Assembly: GCF_007754155.1 (NCBI RefSeq)
Contig: NZ_CP037423.1
Span: 1,550,001-1,614,000 of the forward strand
DNA: 64,000 nt
Direction of reading: 5' to 3'
From: Stieleria neptunia
Lineage (GTDB): Bacteria > Planctomycetota > Planctomycetia > Pirellulales > Pirellulaceae
Positions 43,618 to 53,000 of this stretch are shown one piece after another. Each line of letters starts with the position of its first letter. Within the stretch, counting starts at the first letter, position 1. The translations under genes and the position numbers were made by a program. The notes beneath the pieces are model-generated. The model was given only the letters and a program-made list of their open reading frames with translations. It did no database searches and was not told where the DNA came from.

Positions 43618-45552
43618 ATGCGAACACGCCACCTCAGACACCGCGTTTGTACCGCCGCGCTCCTCGTCTCTTTTGCATTGCTTGTGTCACCGGCCGGCGG
43701 CGATGAACCACGGACTTGGACGGATTCGACCGGCAAATTTCGCGTCACGGCAATCTTGATCCAGGTTCAAGACGACGTGGTGTTTTTGAAGACCGACGCG
43801 GGGAAGACGCTGAAGATTCCTGTTGCCCGACTCAGTCAGGCCGACCAGGATTTTTTGGATGCCGGCGAAAACCCGTTTGAAATGGTCGACGCCGAACCGA
43901 GTCCACGGGTGAGTGTTCCTGCCGCTCCGGCGAACACCGACAGCCCGTCGTCGTCGGCATGGACCAATCCGCCCGCAGTCAATTGGGGCAGCGTGCCGAC
44001 GATGGACAAAGGGTTCGGTGAGACGCAGTGGAACTACACGCCGCCGGCCAACAACGCGCTACCCTTTGAACCCAAGGCCGCCTCGCTGCCGGGCAAAGCA
44101 AACTTCTTTGAAGGCATGCGGCGTTTAAAAATCAACCCGCTGGCTGCGCGGTGTGTCGCGGGTTACACGTGGACCTTCAGCACTCCGAAACCGCTCAGCC
44201 GTATCTCGTTGGTAGATTTGCCGTCGGGCAAGGCGATCAACTCCGACCCGGTCGAGTGCAACATGTGTCCGCTGACGATCTTCAACGACGGCAAAACGGT
44301 ATTGATGCAGGGGACCGGGAAAGAGCGGGACGGTTTTGAAACCGGTGACCAGCTCCAACTTTGGACGTTGACGGGCACCAAGGTCACGCGTTCCGGCATC
44401 TGGGTGCCTTTCAAAGACGACAAGAAAGCGTTTGGGAAAACGACCAATGCGCGTCCGATCAAAGCCGTGCCGATCGCAAACGATCTCCTGATACTTCTCA
44501 GCGACAACGGACACCTCGCCTGCTTCGAATTGGCAACGCTGAATCCGATCTGGCACGCAAAGTTGTCACGAAATTTCGAGGTGACTTGGACGACCGATCG
44601 AAAACAGATGTTTGTGCTGGACGAACAAACGCTGATGTTGGTCGATCCGCAGACCGGGCAGTCCAAGGGCAGCCTGCAGCTCGAGGGGAAACCGCGTCTG
44701 GGGTGGACCAAAATGCGACTGAGCGAAAGCGGTGACCGCATGCTGATTTCGTACGTCAACAACTTGCGGATCATGGACTTGAAGACAGGGGAAACCATCG
44801 ATGAATATTCCAGGGAGGGTGGAGCGCCGCTCTCACCCAACGGCCTCAGTTACCCCGCCCCCGATTACGCGTTGCTGAACAACCATTTGCTATTCCACAT
44901 CCCGTCACGGATCACCGTTTGTGACTACAAGGATGCGGCGGTGATCACCTCGGTCGGCGGAACGGAGTTTGTCGGGTTGTTGTCCGACAAAGGGGGGCTG
45001 ATCGTGCCGACTTCGATCCCCCACCCCAGGGCGACCGAAATCCTGAAGCAAGCCGTGGATGACCCCAGCGTGTTTCTGATCCATCCCGGCGTCAGCGTTG
45101 CACTGGATGTCAGCGGCGTCCCGGGAAACTATCGCGCAGAAGTTGAACAAAATTTGAAGAACGCCATTTCGAAAGCCGGATACAAACTCGGCAGCTCCGC
45201 CGCGATCAAGATCAAGGCTGCGATCACGGGACCCAAGCAAGAAGCGGTCTCGTACATCGCCCGAGGCGCCTACGTCGCGAATGTGTACAACTCGACGATC
45301 ACGATCGAAAGCGGAGGCACCAAGGCTTGGTCGCGGTCCGCCGGCAACATTCCGATGATGCTGCAAACCAAACGCGGGCAGTCGATTCAAGAGAAGTTGG
45401 ACGAACTGGGGAAGCGTCCCAACACGTCGTTCTTCGCAGCCGTCGCGTTGCCCAAATTGCTGCAAGCGCCTACAAAGTCATCCGGGGGCAACCATCAAAA
45501 CGCGCTGCTGGTTTCCAAGTTCACACTGCGAGGGTTGGTTGACTCGGAATAA
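43618..45552 (+). CDS. SHD1-domain secreted protein with beta-propeller-like middle
   Basis: 644 residues from an ATG with AGGAG 8 bases upstream. A signal peptide (VCTAALLVSFALLVSPAGG) is followed by an SHD1 (SLA1 homology domain 1) segment: RTWTDSTGKFRVTAILIQVQ, VFLKTDAGKTLKIPVARLSQ. SHD1 is expanded in planctomycetes and may bind proline-containing peptides. A Ser/Pro-rich linker is followed by blocks reminiscent of PQQ/WD repeats (LLILLSDNGHLACFELATLN, MFVLDEQTLMLVDPQTGQSK, LRIMDLKTGETID). The C-terminal region, with IKAAITGPKQEAVSYIARGAY, is unrecognised. Probably periplasmic or surface-exposed. Function unknown. It converges on the nucleotidyltransferase gene across a tandem repeat. Confidence 0.85.
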   Translation: MRTRHLRHRVCTAALLVSFALLVSPAGGDEPRTWTDSTGKFRVTAILIQVQDDVVFLKTDAGKTLKIPVARLSQADQDFLDAGENPFEMVDAEPSPRVSVPAAPANTDSPSSSAWTNPPAVNWGSVPTMDKGFGETQWNYTPPANNALPFEPKAASLPGKANFFEGMRRLKINPLAARCVAGYTWTFSTPKPLSRISLVDLPSGKAINSDPVECNMCPLTIFNDGKTVLMQGTGKERDGFETGDQLQLWTLTGTKVTRSGIWVPFKDDKKAFGKTTNARPIKAVPIANDLLILLSDNGHLACFELATLNPIWHAKLSRNFEVTWTTDRKQMFVLDEQTLMLVDPQTGQSKGSLQLEGKPRLGWTKMRLSESGDRMLISYVNNLRIMDLKTGETIDEYSREGGAPLSPNGLSYPAPDYALLNNHLLFHIPSRITVCDYKDAAVITSVGGTEFVGLLSDKGGLIVPTSIPHPRATEILKQAVDDPSVFLIHPGVSVALDVSGVPGNYRAEVEQNLKNAISKAGYKLGSSAAIKIKAAITGPKQEAVSYIARGAYVANVYNSTITIESGGTKAWSRSAGNIPMMLQTKRGQSIQEKLDELGKRPNTSFFAAVALPKLLQAPTKSSGGNHQNALLVSKFTLRGLVDSE

Positions 45553-45566
45553 GACCAGAATCGAGC

Positions 45567-45649
45567 GGCAGAATGATGGTGTGGCAGAATGATGGGAATG
45601 GCAGAATGATGGGAATGGCAGAATGATGGGAATGGCAGAATGATGGGGG
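45567..45649 (+). repeat. 17-bp tandem repeat GGCAGAATGATGGGAAT
   Basis: Five units: 45567-45582 (variant), three identical 17-base units at 45583-45633, and a final variant to 45649. The unit is the same word (GGCAGAATGAT) that forms the dispersed GGGGCAGAATGATTCGG repeat elsewhere (7645-7660, 45689, 46405, 48122). It lies 14 bases after the SHD1 gene stop. Confidence 0.9.
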
Positions 45650-45688
45650 CACCCGGGCAGGCTGATTGTGGTCCGTCCACACGACATC

Positions 45689-45720
45689 ATTCTGCCCCGA
45701 ATCATTCTGCCAACCTTTCC
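45689..45720 (+). repeat. 32-bp direct repeat, left copy (flanks the nucleotidyltransferase)
   Basis: ATTCTGCCCCGAATCATTCT followed by GCCAACCTTTCC is identical over 32 bases to 46405-46436, 716 bases away in the same orientation. The nucleotidyltransferase pair lies between. Confidence 0.85.
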
Positions 45721-45737
45721 GCCTCTCCCGATTCCAT

Positions 45738-46205
45738 TCATGGATCGCTTTCGTCGCGATTCAGCCAAGCCTTTAGCTCTTCGGCGTCCGCGCGGTCTTT
45801 GACGCGGCCCGTGGCGATTTTGTTTTTCAGAAGGAGTTCCGCGGAGATCACCGGAATTGTCACGTCCGCAACTTGTGTTGGGATAGCAGTCGCCTCGACT
45901 TCTTCGAACGAAACACCGGAAATCTGTGTCAACAGATCGATTCGAAATGGCGATCGGCCGAGCATGATGACCTTTCCCAGTTGCAGGATGTTTGCCTCGC
46001 CGAGCGTTTTCCCAAAACCGAATTGCTCCAGAACGGCGCGGAGACGGCGTTCGTTTTCGTCCTCGCATGCGACGAAAAAATCGATGTCACCGGTCGCCCT
46101 CGGGTTCCGGTACATGTTGTATGCATAGCCCCCAATCATCACGTACCGTACGCCGTGGGAATTCATCAACTCGATAAACTCTTTGAAGTCTTCCGGCAGC
46201 TGCAT
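45738..46205 (-). CDS. MNT/DUF6036-type nucleotidyltransferase, candidate toxin
   Basis: 155 residues. The opening LPEDFKEFIELMNSHGVRYVM leads to the nucleotidyltransferase signature IGGYAYNMYRNPRATGDIDFFV (G-G then D-x-D), as in small MNT- or DUF6036-type enzymes. Later VIMLGRSPFRIDLLTQISGV holds a third acidic residue. The C-terminal LLLKNKIATGRVKDRADAEEL is also typical of the group. Such proteins are frequent toxin or modifying partners in type II/IV-like toxin-antitoxin pairs, acting on tRNA or nucleotides, but this one is unproven. A small reading frame upstream may be its partner. The pair lies between 32-bp direct repeats, which hints at a mobile or inserted cassette. Confidence 0.85.
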   Translation of the reverse strand: MQLPEDFKEFIELMNSHGVRYVMIGGYAYNMYRNPRATGDIDFFVACEDENERRLRAVLEQFGFGKTLGEANILQLGKVIMLGRSPFRIDLLTQISGVSFEEVEATAIPTQVADVTIPVISAELLLKNKIATGRVKDRADAEELKAWLNRDESDP

Positions 46206-46347
46206 AGTACGGATCCATCAGTTTCATGAATGCATCGAAGCGTTGCTGGACGGTCAACTGGTTGTCGTCTGCCCTCGCAGCCTGCTCCGATTCCTGATGT
46301 CCATCGAAAATTCGAAGCGTGCGATCGATCATGAGAGGCGAGTACAT
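46087..46347 (-). CDS. Possible partner (antitoxin-like) of the nucleotidyltransferase
   Basis: An open frame of 86 residues from ATG 46347 (or 46332, MIDRTLRIFDGHQESEQAAR). It has the look of small proteins found just upstream of nucleotidyltransferase genes: a short FDGHQESEQAARADD start, a helix LTVQQRFDAFMKLMD and an RLQRVYRVDEF end. It runs 119 bases into the nucleotidyltransferase gene in another frame, which is long for a natural overlap, so the true C-terminus may differ or the frame may have decayed. No ribosome site is evident. Confidence 0.4.
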   Translation of the reverse strand: MYSPLMIDRTLRIFDGHQESEQAARADDNQLTVQQRFDAFMKLMDPYYAAAGRLQRVYRVDEFPRRTVRDDWGLCIQHVPEPEGDR

Positions 46348-46404
46348 GGGGTAGCGAACAAGACAAAACACATTGCCTAGGGGACTGCATGAACTGGCTT
46401 CATT

Positions 46405-46436
46405 ATTCTGCCCCGAATCATTCTGCCAACCTTTCC
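46405..46436 (+). repeat. 32-bp direct repeat, right copy
   Basis: Identical to 45689-45720. It lies just before the stop of the YifB gene and marks the right edge of the nucleotidyltransferase cassette. Confidence 0.85.
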
Positions 46437-46448
46437 CCCCAAAGCGTT

Positions 46449-47996
46449 TCAAATCCACAAGTCCCGATCCAGGTTGCGGTAGTTGATCGCTTCGGCGAGA
46501 TGGTTCTCGTTGATGTCTTTGTCACCGGCAATGTCGGCGATCGTTCGGCAGACGCGTAAGATTTTGTCGTGGGCGCGTGCGGAGAGCCCGTTCTCTTCGA
46601 CGCTATGACGCAGCATCTGTTGACAGGACGTATCCAGTTTGCAGTGCTCCCGGACTTGGCGGCTGGTCATTTGTGCGTTGTAGCGGACGTCCGAGGGACC
46701 ATCGGCAAATCGTTTCGCTTGAACACAACGAGCACGTTCGACATCCGCGCGCATCGCTTCGCTGGACGTTCCGGTCACCGACGATGAGGAGAGTTCTTCA
46801 AAGGGCACCGAGGGGACTTCGATATGAATGTCAATACGGTCCATGAGCGGCCCCGAAATTTTTGACATGTATTTTTCGACTTGTGGCGGCGTGCAGTTGC
46901 AATTGCGGCGCGGGTCGCTGCGGTAGCCACAGGGACAGGGGTTGGCCGCCGCGATCAACATGAAATCCGACGGAAACGTGGTGCTGCGGAGGGCGCGTGA
47001 GATGGTGACGATGCCGTCTTCGAGCGGTTGACGCATCACTTCGAGTGTCTTGCGGTTGAACTCGGGCAATTCGTCCAGGAACAGGATCCCGTTGTGCGCT
47101 TTGCTGATTTCGCCGGGCGACGGGGGACTGCCGCCGCCGACCAATCCCGCATCGCTGATCGTGTGATGGGGTGAACGGAACGGCCGCCGGGCGAGCAACG
47201 GTTGTCCAGCGGGCAGTTGACCGAGTGCACTGTAGATCCGAGTCGTCTCGATCGACTCGGGGGCGCTCAGTTGCGGCAACACCGTCGGCACCCGTTTGGC
47301 CAGCATCGTCTTTCCCGATCCTGGCGGACCGATCATGATCAAATTATGCCGGCCTGCGGCGGCGAGCGTTACGGCGCGTTTGGCTGCTTCCTGGCCGCGG
47401 ACGTCTCCGAAGTCGACGTCGTAGGCACTGTACTCTTCAAACAACTGTTCCAGACGGCTCGGCGCCGGTGCGATGTCGATCTCCCCGGCGAAAAAGGCGA
47501 CGGCTTGCGACAGGCTCTCCACCGGGATGACTTCCAGCCCTTCCACGACCGCCGCTTCACCGGCGTTTTCGGCCGGCAACACGATCCCGCGCAGCCCCTC
47601 GTTCTTGGCCGTTTCGATCGCGATCGACAGTCCGCCCTTGACCGGACGCGTGTGCCCTTCGAGAGCCAATTCGCCGATGATCGCGTAATGCTCCAGCCGG
47701 TCCGGGATCAACTGCCCGCTGCCGGCCAGCACGCCGAGCGCGACCGGCAAGTCGAACGAGGCGGCTTGCTTGGGCAAGTCACCGGGGGCCAGATTGATCA
47801 CGACACGGTCGTGGGGCCGGGTAAAGCCACTGTTGACGATCGCCCGTTCGACGCGGTGCGTGGATTCCTTCACCGCCGTGTCCGGCAATCCGACCAAGAT
47901 CGTTTTCGGCATCGCCGCCGGAGAGATGTCCACCTCCACATCGACCGGCATCGCCTCAATGCCCAACAAAGTAAACGTCTTCAGTCGTGCCAGCAT
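46449..47996 (-). CDS. YifB/ComM-family Mg chelatase-like AAA ATPase
   Basis: 515 residues, the family's usual length. It opens MLARLKTFTLLGIEAMPVDV with the Lon-substrate-binding-like domain (GLPDTAVKESTHRVERAI, INLAPGDLPKQAASFDLPVA, KGGLSIAIETAKNEGLRGI). Walker A GPPGSGKT at 223-230, the RPFRSPHHTISDAGLVGGGS block, Walker B GILFLDELPEF and the cysteine pair region ANPCPCGYRSDPRRNCNC follow. The C-terminal Mg_chelatase_C helix ends NENHLAEAINYRNLD. ComM is a hexameric helicase that extends branch migration during natural transformation in other bacteria; that role here is inference. The gene is alone on its strand, with repeat-rich spacers on both sides. Confidence 0.95.
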   Translation of the reverse strand: MLARLKTFTLLGIEAMPVDVEVDISPAAMPKTILVGLPDTAVKESTHRVERAIVNSGFTRPHDRVVINLAPGDLPKQAASFDLPVALGVLAGSGQLIPDRLEHYAIIGELALEGHTRPVKGGLSIAIETAKNEGLRGIVLPAENAGEAAVVEGLEVIPVESLSQAVAFFAGEIDIAPAPSRLEQLFEEYSAYDVDFGDVRGQEAAKRAVTLAAAGRHNLIMIGPPGSGKTMLAKRVPTVLPQLSAPESIETTRIYSALGQLPAGQPLLARRPFRSPHHTISDAGLVGGGSPPSPGEISKAHNGILFLDELPEFNRKTLEVMRQPLEDGIVTISRALRSTTFPSDFMLIAAANPCPCGYRSDPRRNCNCTPPQVEKYMSKISGPLMDRIDIHIEVPSVPFEELSSSSVTGTSSEAMRADVERARCVQAKRFADGPSDVRYNAQMTSRQVREHCKLDTSCQQMLRHSVEENGLSARAHDKILRVCRTIADIAGDKDINENHLAEAINYRNLDRDLWI

Positions 47997-48121
47997 TACG
48001 TCCCCCCCGATTAGCTCGTCATGATCGCCGAAGTATCGACGATCAACACGGGTTCACGCAACGGGTGGCGTGGAAACGCCCCACGGAGCCCGGCAGTCGA
48101 TCAGCGGACGTCGCCAGAGGG

Positions 48122-48200
48122 TGGGCAGAATCATTCGGGGCAGAATGATGGGCAAGACGATGGGGGCAAAACGATCACCGCCTAAAATTGTTTTGCCCCC
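48122..48200. repeat. GGCAGAATCATTCGGGGCAG repeat and GGGGGCAAAAC inverted repeat
   Basis: The first part is the inverted version of the word in the 32-bp direct repeats. Then GGGGGCAAAAC (48162-48172) is inverted as GTTTTGCCCCC (48190-48200), and CATTGTTTTGCC follows. It lies upstream of the YifB gene. Confidence 0.75.
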
Positions 48201-48243
48201 ATTGTTTTGCCGTTGCTTCGATTGATGGGGCAACAACCGTGCA

Positions 48244-48290
48244 ATGGGACCAATAGGACTCATGTGACTTATAGGTCCCATCTGTCCTAT
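48244..48290 (+). repeat. Dispersed repeat family E, copy 2
   Basis: ATGGGACCAATAGGACTCAT, then ATAGGTCCCAT and CTGTCCTAT: related to 7781-7818 and built from GGACC/GGTCC words. No gene is seen around it. Confidence 0.65.
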
Positions 48291-48499
48291 CGCCTCTTCC
48301 AATTGGTGCCATCCACCGATTGCGCCGTCCAGCGATTGCGATCAGCAAACGGGGTGCTAGCAAACCAGCAGCTGGCTGCTGAATGAGTGGTTGGCACCTT
48401 TCATTCACCTTTCATCCACCATAGGTGTAACAAAACGTCGCCCGAAACGCTTGGGTGTGTATCAACGACACACTCCTCCATTGAGAACAGGAAACGACA

Positions 48500-48823
48500 A
48501 TGAAAGGTCTACGAATCTGCTTGGCCGCCTTGGCGATCAGTCTTTTCAGCGGGCTGGACACGGAAGCCGACGCGGGAGATTGGGTTGTCCGCGTGCAAAT
48601 GGAAAGTGTCTTCAATGGGCACACTTACTACCCGACGCTCTACTCGTCGACCAACAAGTCGGATGCTGCGTCCGCGTACGCGTGGTACGAGCTGCTGATG
48701 AAAGTCTATCCCCAGAAATTTCGAACGGACGTCCTCAATCCGTTGGGGGTTCCCTCCTATTACATCCCCATCAGGATGCACTTTGTCTACCTATCGGGAA
48801 TCAATCCGACCGGGCGTCCATGA
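48500..48823 (+). CDS. Small secreted protein of unknown function
   Basis: 107 residues. A signal peptide (GLRICLAALAISLFSGLDTE, cleavage near ADAG) leads to a mature chain of about 82 residues beginning DWVVRVQMESVFNGHTYYPT, rich in Tyr and Ser, with AWYELLMKVYPQKFRTDVLN. The ATG has a GGAAACGACA context with GGAA 8 bases upstream. No family is recognised. It stands alone between repeat-rich stretches. Confidence 0.65.
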   Translation: MKGLRICLAALAISLFSGLDTEADAGDWVVRVQMESVFNGHTYYPTLYSSTNKSDAASAYAWYELLMKVYPQKFRTDVLNPLGVPSYYIPIRMHFVYLSGINPTGRP

Positions 48824-48904
48824 CGCGTCATCGGTCAGATTCAGGAAATCGGTTGCCGTGCACACGTTGCACGGCGGCCGTTATGTTTTCTGCTTCCGCA
48901 AAAG

Positions 48905-49190
48905 AGTTCCCGGGGACATGGCACAAAAAATTCCCGGGGACAGGATTCCCGGGGACATGGCACGATTGCTCGGCTTGCAATCAAATCCCCTCAGGGTGCC
49001 GTGTCCCCGAGCCGTGGTGTGTCCCCGAGCCGTGCCCTTGTCGAACGAGTGGCAGAAAAATAGCGGGCAGCAAAATGGTGCTCGGAGATGGGAGACAGGA
49101 AAATGGGTGACAAGAAAATAGAATGACGGGGACACGGCACTTTCAAATGCTTTCAAGCCATTCATGCCATGTCCCCCAGTTATTTGTCCC
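48905..49190. repeat. Cluster of GGGGACATGGCAC / GTCCCC-type repeats
   Basis: TTCCCGGGGACATGGCAC occurs at 48906-48923 and 48946-48963, with a shorter TTCCCGGGGACA between. GTGTCCCCGAGCCGTG occurs twice near 49002-49036, GACGGGGACACGGCAC at about 49123, and GTCCCCCAGTTAT twice near 49171-49200. Words such as GGGTGACAAGAAAATAGAAT lie between. No transposase gene is present. It looks like decayed REP/IS-associated sequence. Confidence 0.7.
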
Positions 49191-49368
49191 CCAGTTATTC
49201 GCCCGCTATTCGATTGCGTGACTGCATCGATTTCGGTCCCTTGCGGGGCCGGATCGGCAAGTGGAGCGTGGGGACATTTTGCTGGCATGGCAAGTGAGAT
49301 TGGTTACCATGGGATTCTCCGCAGCCGCCATGTTTTCCTACGAGGTTTCCAATTCCATTGAGATTGTC

Positions 49369-50016
49369 ATGACCGAACTTGAAAACGGGGTGGACCAGAC
49401 ACGGCTCGCGGCCGCTGCCCGGGGTGATCAAAAGGTGTTGGCGGACTTGTTCGACGAGCATCGCGACCGATTGATGGCGTTGGTCCGAGTCCGCCTCGAT
49501 CCGAGACTGAAACGGCGAGTCGACCCGAATGATGTCCTGCAAGAAACCTACCTGACGATTCAGAGGAAATTCCCGGCCTACTGTGCGAACCCCGCACTCC
49601 CCTTCTTTCTCTGGCTGCGATTGGAGACGATGCAGAAGCTGGCCGACACCCACCGGTATCACCTGGGCGTTCAGGCGAGAGACATCGGTCGCGAGATTTC
49701 GATCGAACCTCATCCGTTTTCGTCGGCGGAATCGATCGCACTTGCCGAGCGGTTACTCGGTCGATTGACGTCAGCCAGCCACGCGGCGATGCGATCCGAA
49801 CAGAGGCAGCGAGTCAACGACGCGATCAATGAGATGGATCCCGCCGCACGCGAGTTGCTGGTGTTGCGGCATTTCGAGGAACTCACCAACAGCGAGGCGG
49901 CACAGGTGTTGGGCATCAGCCCGACAGCCACTTATGGTCGCTATTTGCGAGCCGTCCGCCGCCTCCGCAATATTCTGGAAGACCTGCCCGGTGGTGTCGA
50001 GGCGCTCGTGTCGTGA
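49369..50016 (+). CDS. ECF-type RNA polymerase sigma factor
   Basis: 215 residues. Sigma2: RLAAAARGDQKVLADLFDEH, then LKRRVDPNDVLQETYLTI (DNA-opening helix). Sigma4: INEMDPAARELLVLRHFEEL, then TNSEAAQVLGISPTATYGRYLRAVRRLR (helix-turn-helix). The long insert and the kinase partner match the planctomycete ECF groups linked to Ser/Thr kinases. The ATG at 49369 is chosen because the family starts here; ATGs at 49309 and 49330 would add unrelated residues. The stop overlaps the kinase start by GTGA. It probably directs RNA polymerase to an unknown regulon under control of the kinase. No anti-sigma gene is seen. Confidence 0.93.
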   Translation: MTELENGVDQTRLAAAARGDQKVLADLFDEHRDRLMALVRVRLDPRLKRRVDPNDVLQETYLTIQRKFPAYCANPALPFFLWLRLETMQKLADTHRYHLGVQARDIGREISIEPHPFSSAESIALAERLLGRLTSASHAAMRSEQRQRVNDAINEMDPAARELLVLRHFEELTNSEAAQVLGISPTATYGRYLRAVRRLRNILEDLPGGVEALVS

Positions 50017-53000
50017 GCGGCACCTTCCAGCAGGGTGCCGACCAGCAGAGTGCCGATCGGCAAGACGAGATCATCGGAAAGATTGCCGATTCCTATCTGG
50101 CGGACTGTCGCGCCGGCAATGCTTGTCCGATCGAACCATTCGTCCAACGCTACCCGGAATGGGCCGACGAACTGCGCGAACTGTTGCCAACGCTGGCGTT
50201 GGTCGAACAGGTCAAACTGCCCGAGCAGGATGATGCGACGATTTCGTCCCGATCGGCCGCGCCGTCCTTGAGCGGAAAGACGCTGGGCGATTACCAGCTG
50301 GTTCGCGAACTCGGTCAAGGAGGCATGGGGATCGTTTACGAAGCGGAGCAGATCTCGCTCGGACGTCGGGTCGCGATCAAGGTCTTGCCGCCCAATGCGG
50401 GCTTCAGCGCGCATCAGAAACTGCGATTTGAACGCGAAGCCAAAGCGGCTGCCAAGTTGCACCATACCAACATCGTGCCGGTCTTTGGCGTCGGAGAAGA
50501 CGACGGGATCAGCTACTACGTGATGCAGTTCATCCGAGGCCAGGGCCTTGACGAAGTCTTGCGGGAACTCGAATCGCTCCCCGACCACCCGAGTGCTTCG
50601 GCGCAATCGGGGGCGATGTACCGAAGCGATCGATCCGATCGCGTCACGCGTTCGACCGTGGATTCGTCGGTTTCCAGCGCGTCGATCCATCCCTATTGGA
50701 TCAACGTCGCTCAGATCGGACTGCAAGTCAGTGACGCGCTGGCCTATGCCCATGCACAAGGCATCACACATCGCGATATCAAACCGAGCAATCTGCTGCT
50801 GGACGTTCATAACGATGTGTGGGTTGCCGACTTCGGGCTCGCCAAGTCGGAAGACGACGCAAATATCACTCGCTCAGGCGACATCCTCGGGACGATCCGC
50901 TATATGCCTCCGGAGGCGTTTACGAGCGAAACGGACGCTCGCGGCGATGTCTACTCGTTGGGCATCACGCTGTACGAATTAGTGACGCTGAAGCCGGCGT
51001 TCGACGAAAGCGATCGCCGCGAATTGATTCAGCGCGTCGTCTCACCACGCCCCGTCCTGTTGGATCGAAACTCGACCGGAGTCCCCCGGGATCTGGCGAC
51101 CATCGTTGAAAAGGCGATCGAGCGCGCAGCGAAGGATCGGTACCAGACGGCCGAGGCGATGCACGAAGACCTGCGGCGGTTTCTGGCCGACGAACCCATT
51201 TTGGCCCGGCGTGCCTCGCTCGCCGAACGCTGCGGACGTTGGGCGAGACAGAACCGCGGTTTCGCCGCTTCGATTGCCGCAACCATCATGATGCTGGTTG
51301 TCTTGACCATCATCGGATTCTCGTCGGCCTACTATTTTTTCGAACAACAAGACGTTCAGCGAAAGCTCAATCAGCAAACTCAGTCGATGGCGACGGCCAA
51401 CGAGCAACTGTTGGGAGAACTCCAATCGGCGCTCGAGCAATCGACTGCGGCAACCGCATCTGCGGAACGGGCGCGGCGTCGAGCCGAACAGCAATCCGAA
51501 CTCACTCGGCGGAGCCTTTATTCGGCCAGCATGCTCAACGCGATCGACTCGATGGACGAACATCGCGGATATGCCCGGGCGCAAAACCTGCTGGACCAGT
51601 GGCGTCCCGCGAGCGAATCCGACATCGACCGACGCGACTGGGAATGGTACTACGCCCAAGCATTTTGCAATCAGCAAGAATACTCACTGGAAAGTCATCG
51701 GGGTGCACTCCACGGATTGGCTCTGAATGGGGATCAATCCTACTTGGCGTCTGCCGGCACCGATGGATGGATCAACATTTGGGAGATCGACAGCCGAACG
51801 ATCGTCAAACGCATTGTTTCACCGGTTGGTCCACTCAACTGCGTCACGTGGGAGCCGGCCGGGCCGGCACGTCTGGCGGTCGGCGGTCAAAAAGGGATGG
51901 CGGTTTTCGATACCGAGACGTGGGAGGTTGTTTATCAAACGGAGAAGCCGCTGACTGTCCGCGCGCTGCAGTGGAGTCCCGACGGTCGCTACATCGCAAG
52001 ACGCGGTCGATGGTCCGCCGTTTCCAACGCCGAAGAATCGGGCGACTTCTGCCTGCTTGAAACGGACCGCTTTCAAGTCGCGTCAACGCTACACGGCTGG
52101 CCGGGATATGCTGACCAGTTCGCGATGGAGATGGGCTGGTCGGCGGATAGTCGTCGCGTTGCCTATCCGTCTGGGAAAGCCGCAATGGTCTGGGACCTTG
52201 CGACCGATTCCAAACAGTTCCAAAGTCCCGCGGCGTTCAGCGATTTAAGGAGCGTGCGATTCCATCCGACCAGTCCCGATCAAATCATTGCCTGCGGTCG
52301 CGGCGGCACGGCGCGGATTTTGGATTTGAAGTCCGAAGAAATCAACATGGAGTTAGCCGAGCACACGCATGCGATCGCCTCGCTGACCGCCGATGCAAAT
52401 GGAAATCGTTTGGCGACGGCATCATGGGACGGAACGATTCGAATCTGGGATACTGAGACAGGATCGTTGCGACGCACGGTTCACGGTCACTCCCGACATG
52501 TGTTTAAGGTCGTATGGGACCACCGCAGAGACCGGATCTTTTCGGCGGGGATGGATGGCGCGATCAAGTGTTGGCAACCAGAGGGTTCACACTGCCGCCG
52601 CGAGTTCACCCTCAACGCGAATTGGTTGAACGATCTCGCGGTCAGTCCGGATGGTGGACTGATTGCCTGTGCGGCGGGAAATCGACGCGTCTTCTTGGTC
52701 GACGCCGTCGACGGTAAGGTGGTCCACCGATTCCGAAAGGCAAACACGCTGTGGAATGGCGTCGATTACTCGCCCTGCGGAACACGGTTGGTCGCTGCAG
52801 GCGGAATCGGGCGCCCCGATGAACCTGGCAGATTGTGTTTGTGGGACACGCCGAGTGGTGACTTGCTTTTCGAGCAGACGACCGAATCCAAAATCAACGA
52901 CGTGGCGTTTCATCCTGAAGGGCACAGCATTGCGGCGGGAGGATCCGATGGGTCAATCGATCTGTTCGATCACGAGTTGAACCCCATCGAGGGTCCGACC

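Noticed and set aside
45567..45649. Possible CRISPR array
   Set aside because: The units are 17 bp, directly adjacent without spacers, and no cas gene is present: a simple tandem repeat.
48905..49190. A transposase gene behind the GGGGACATGGCAC repeats
   Set aside because: No frame in the stretch encodes a recognisable transposase; only repeat remnants are visible.
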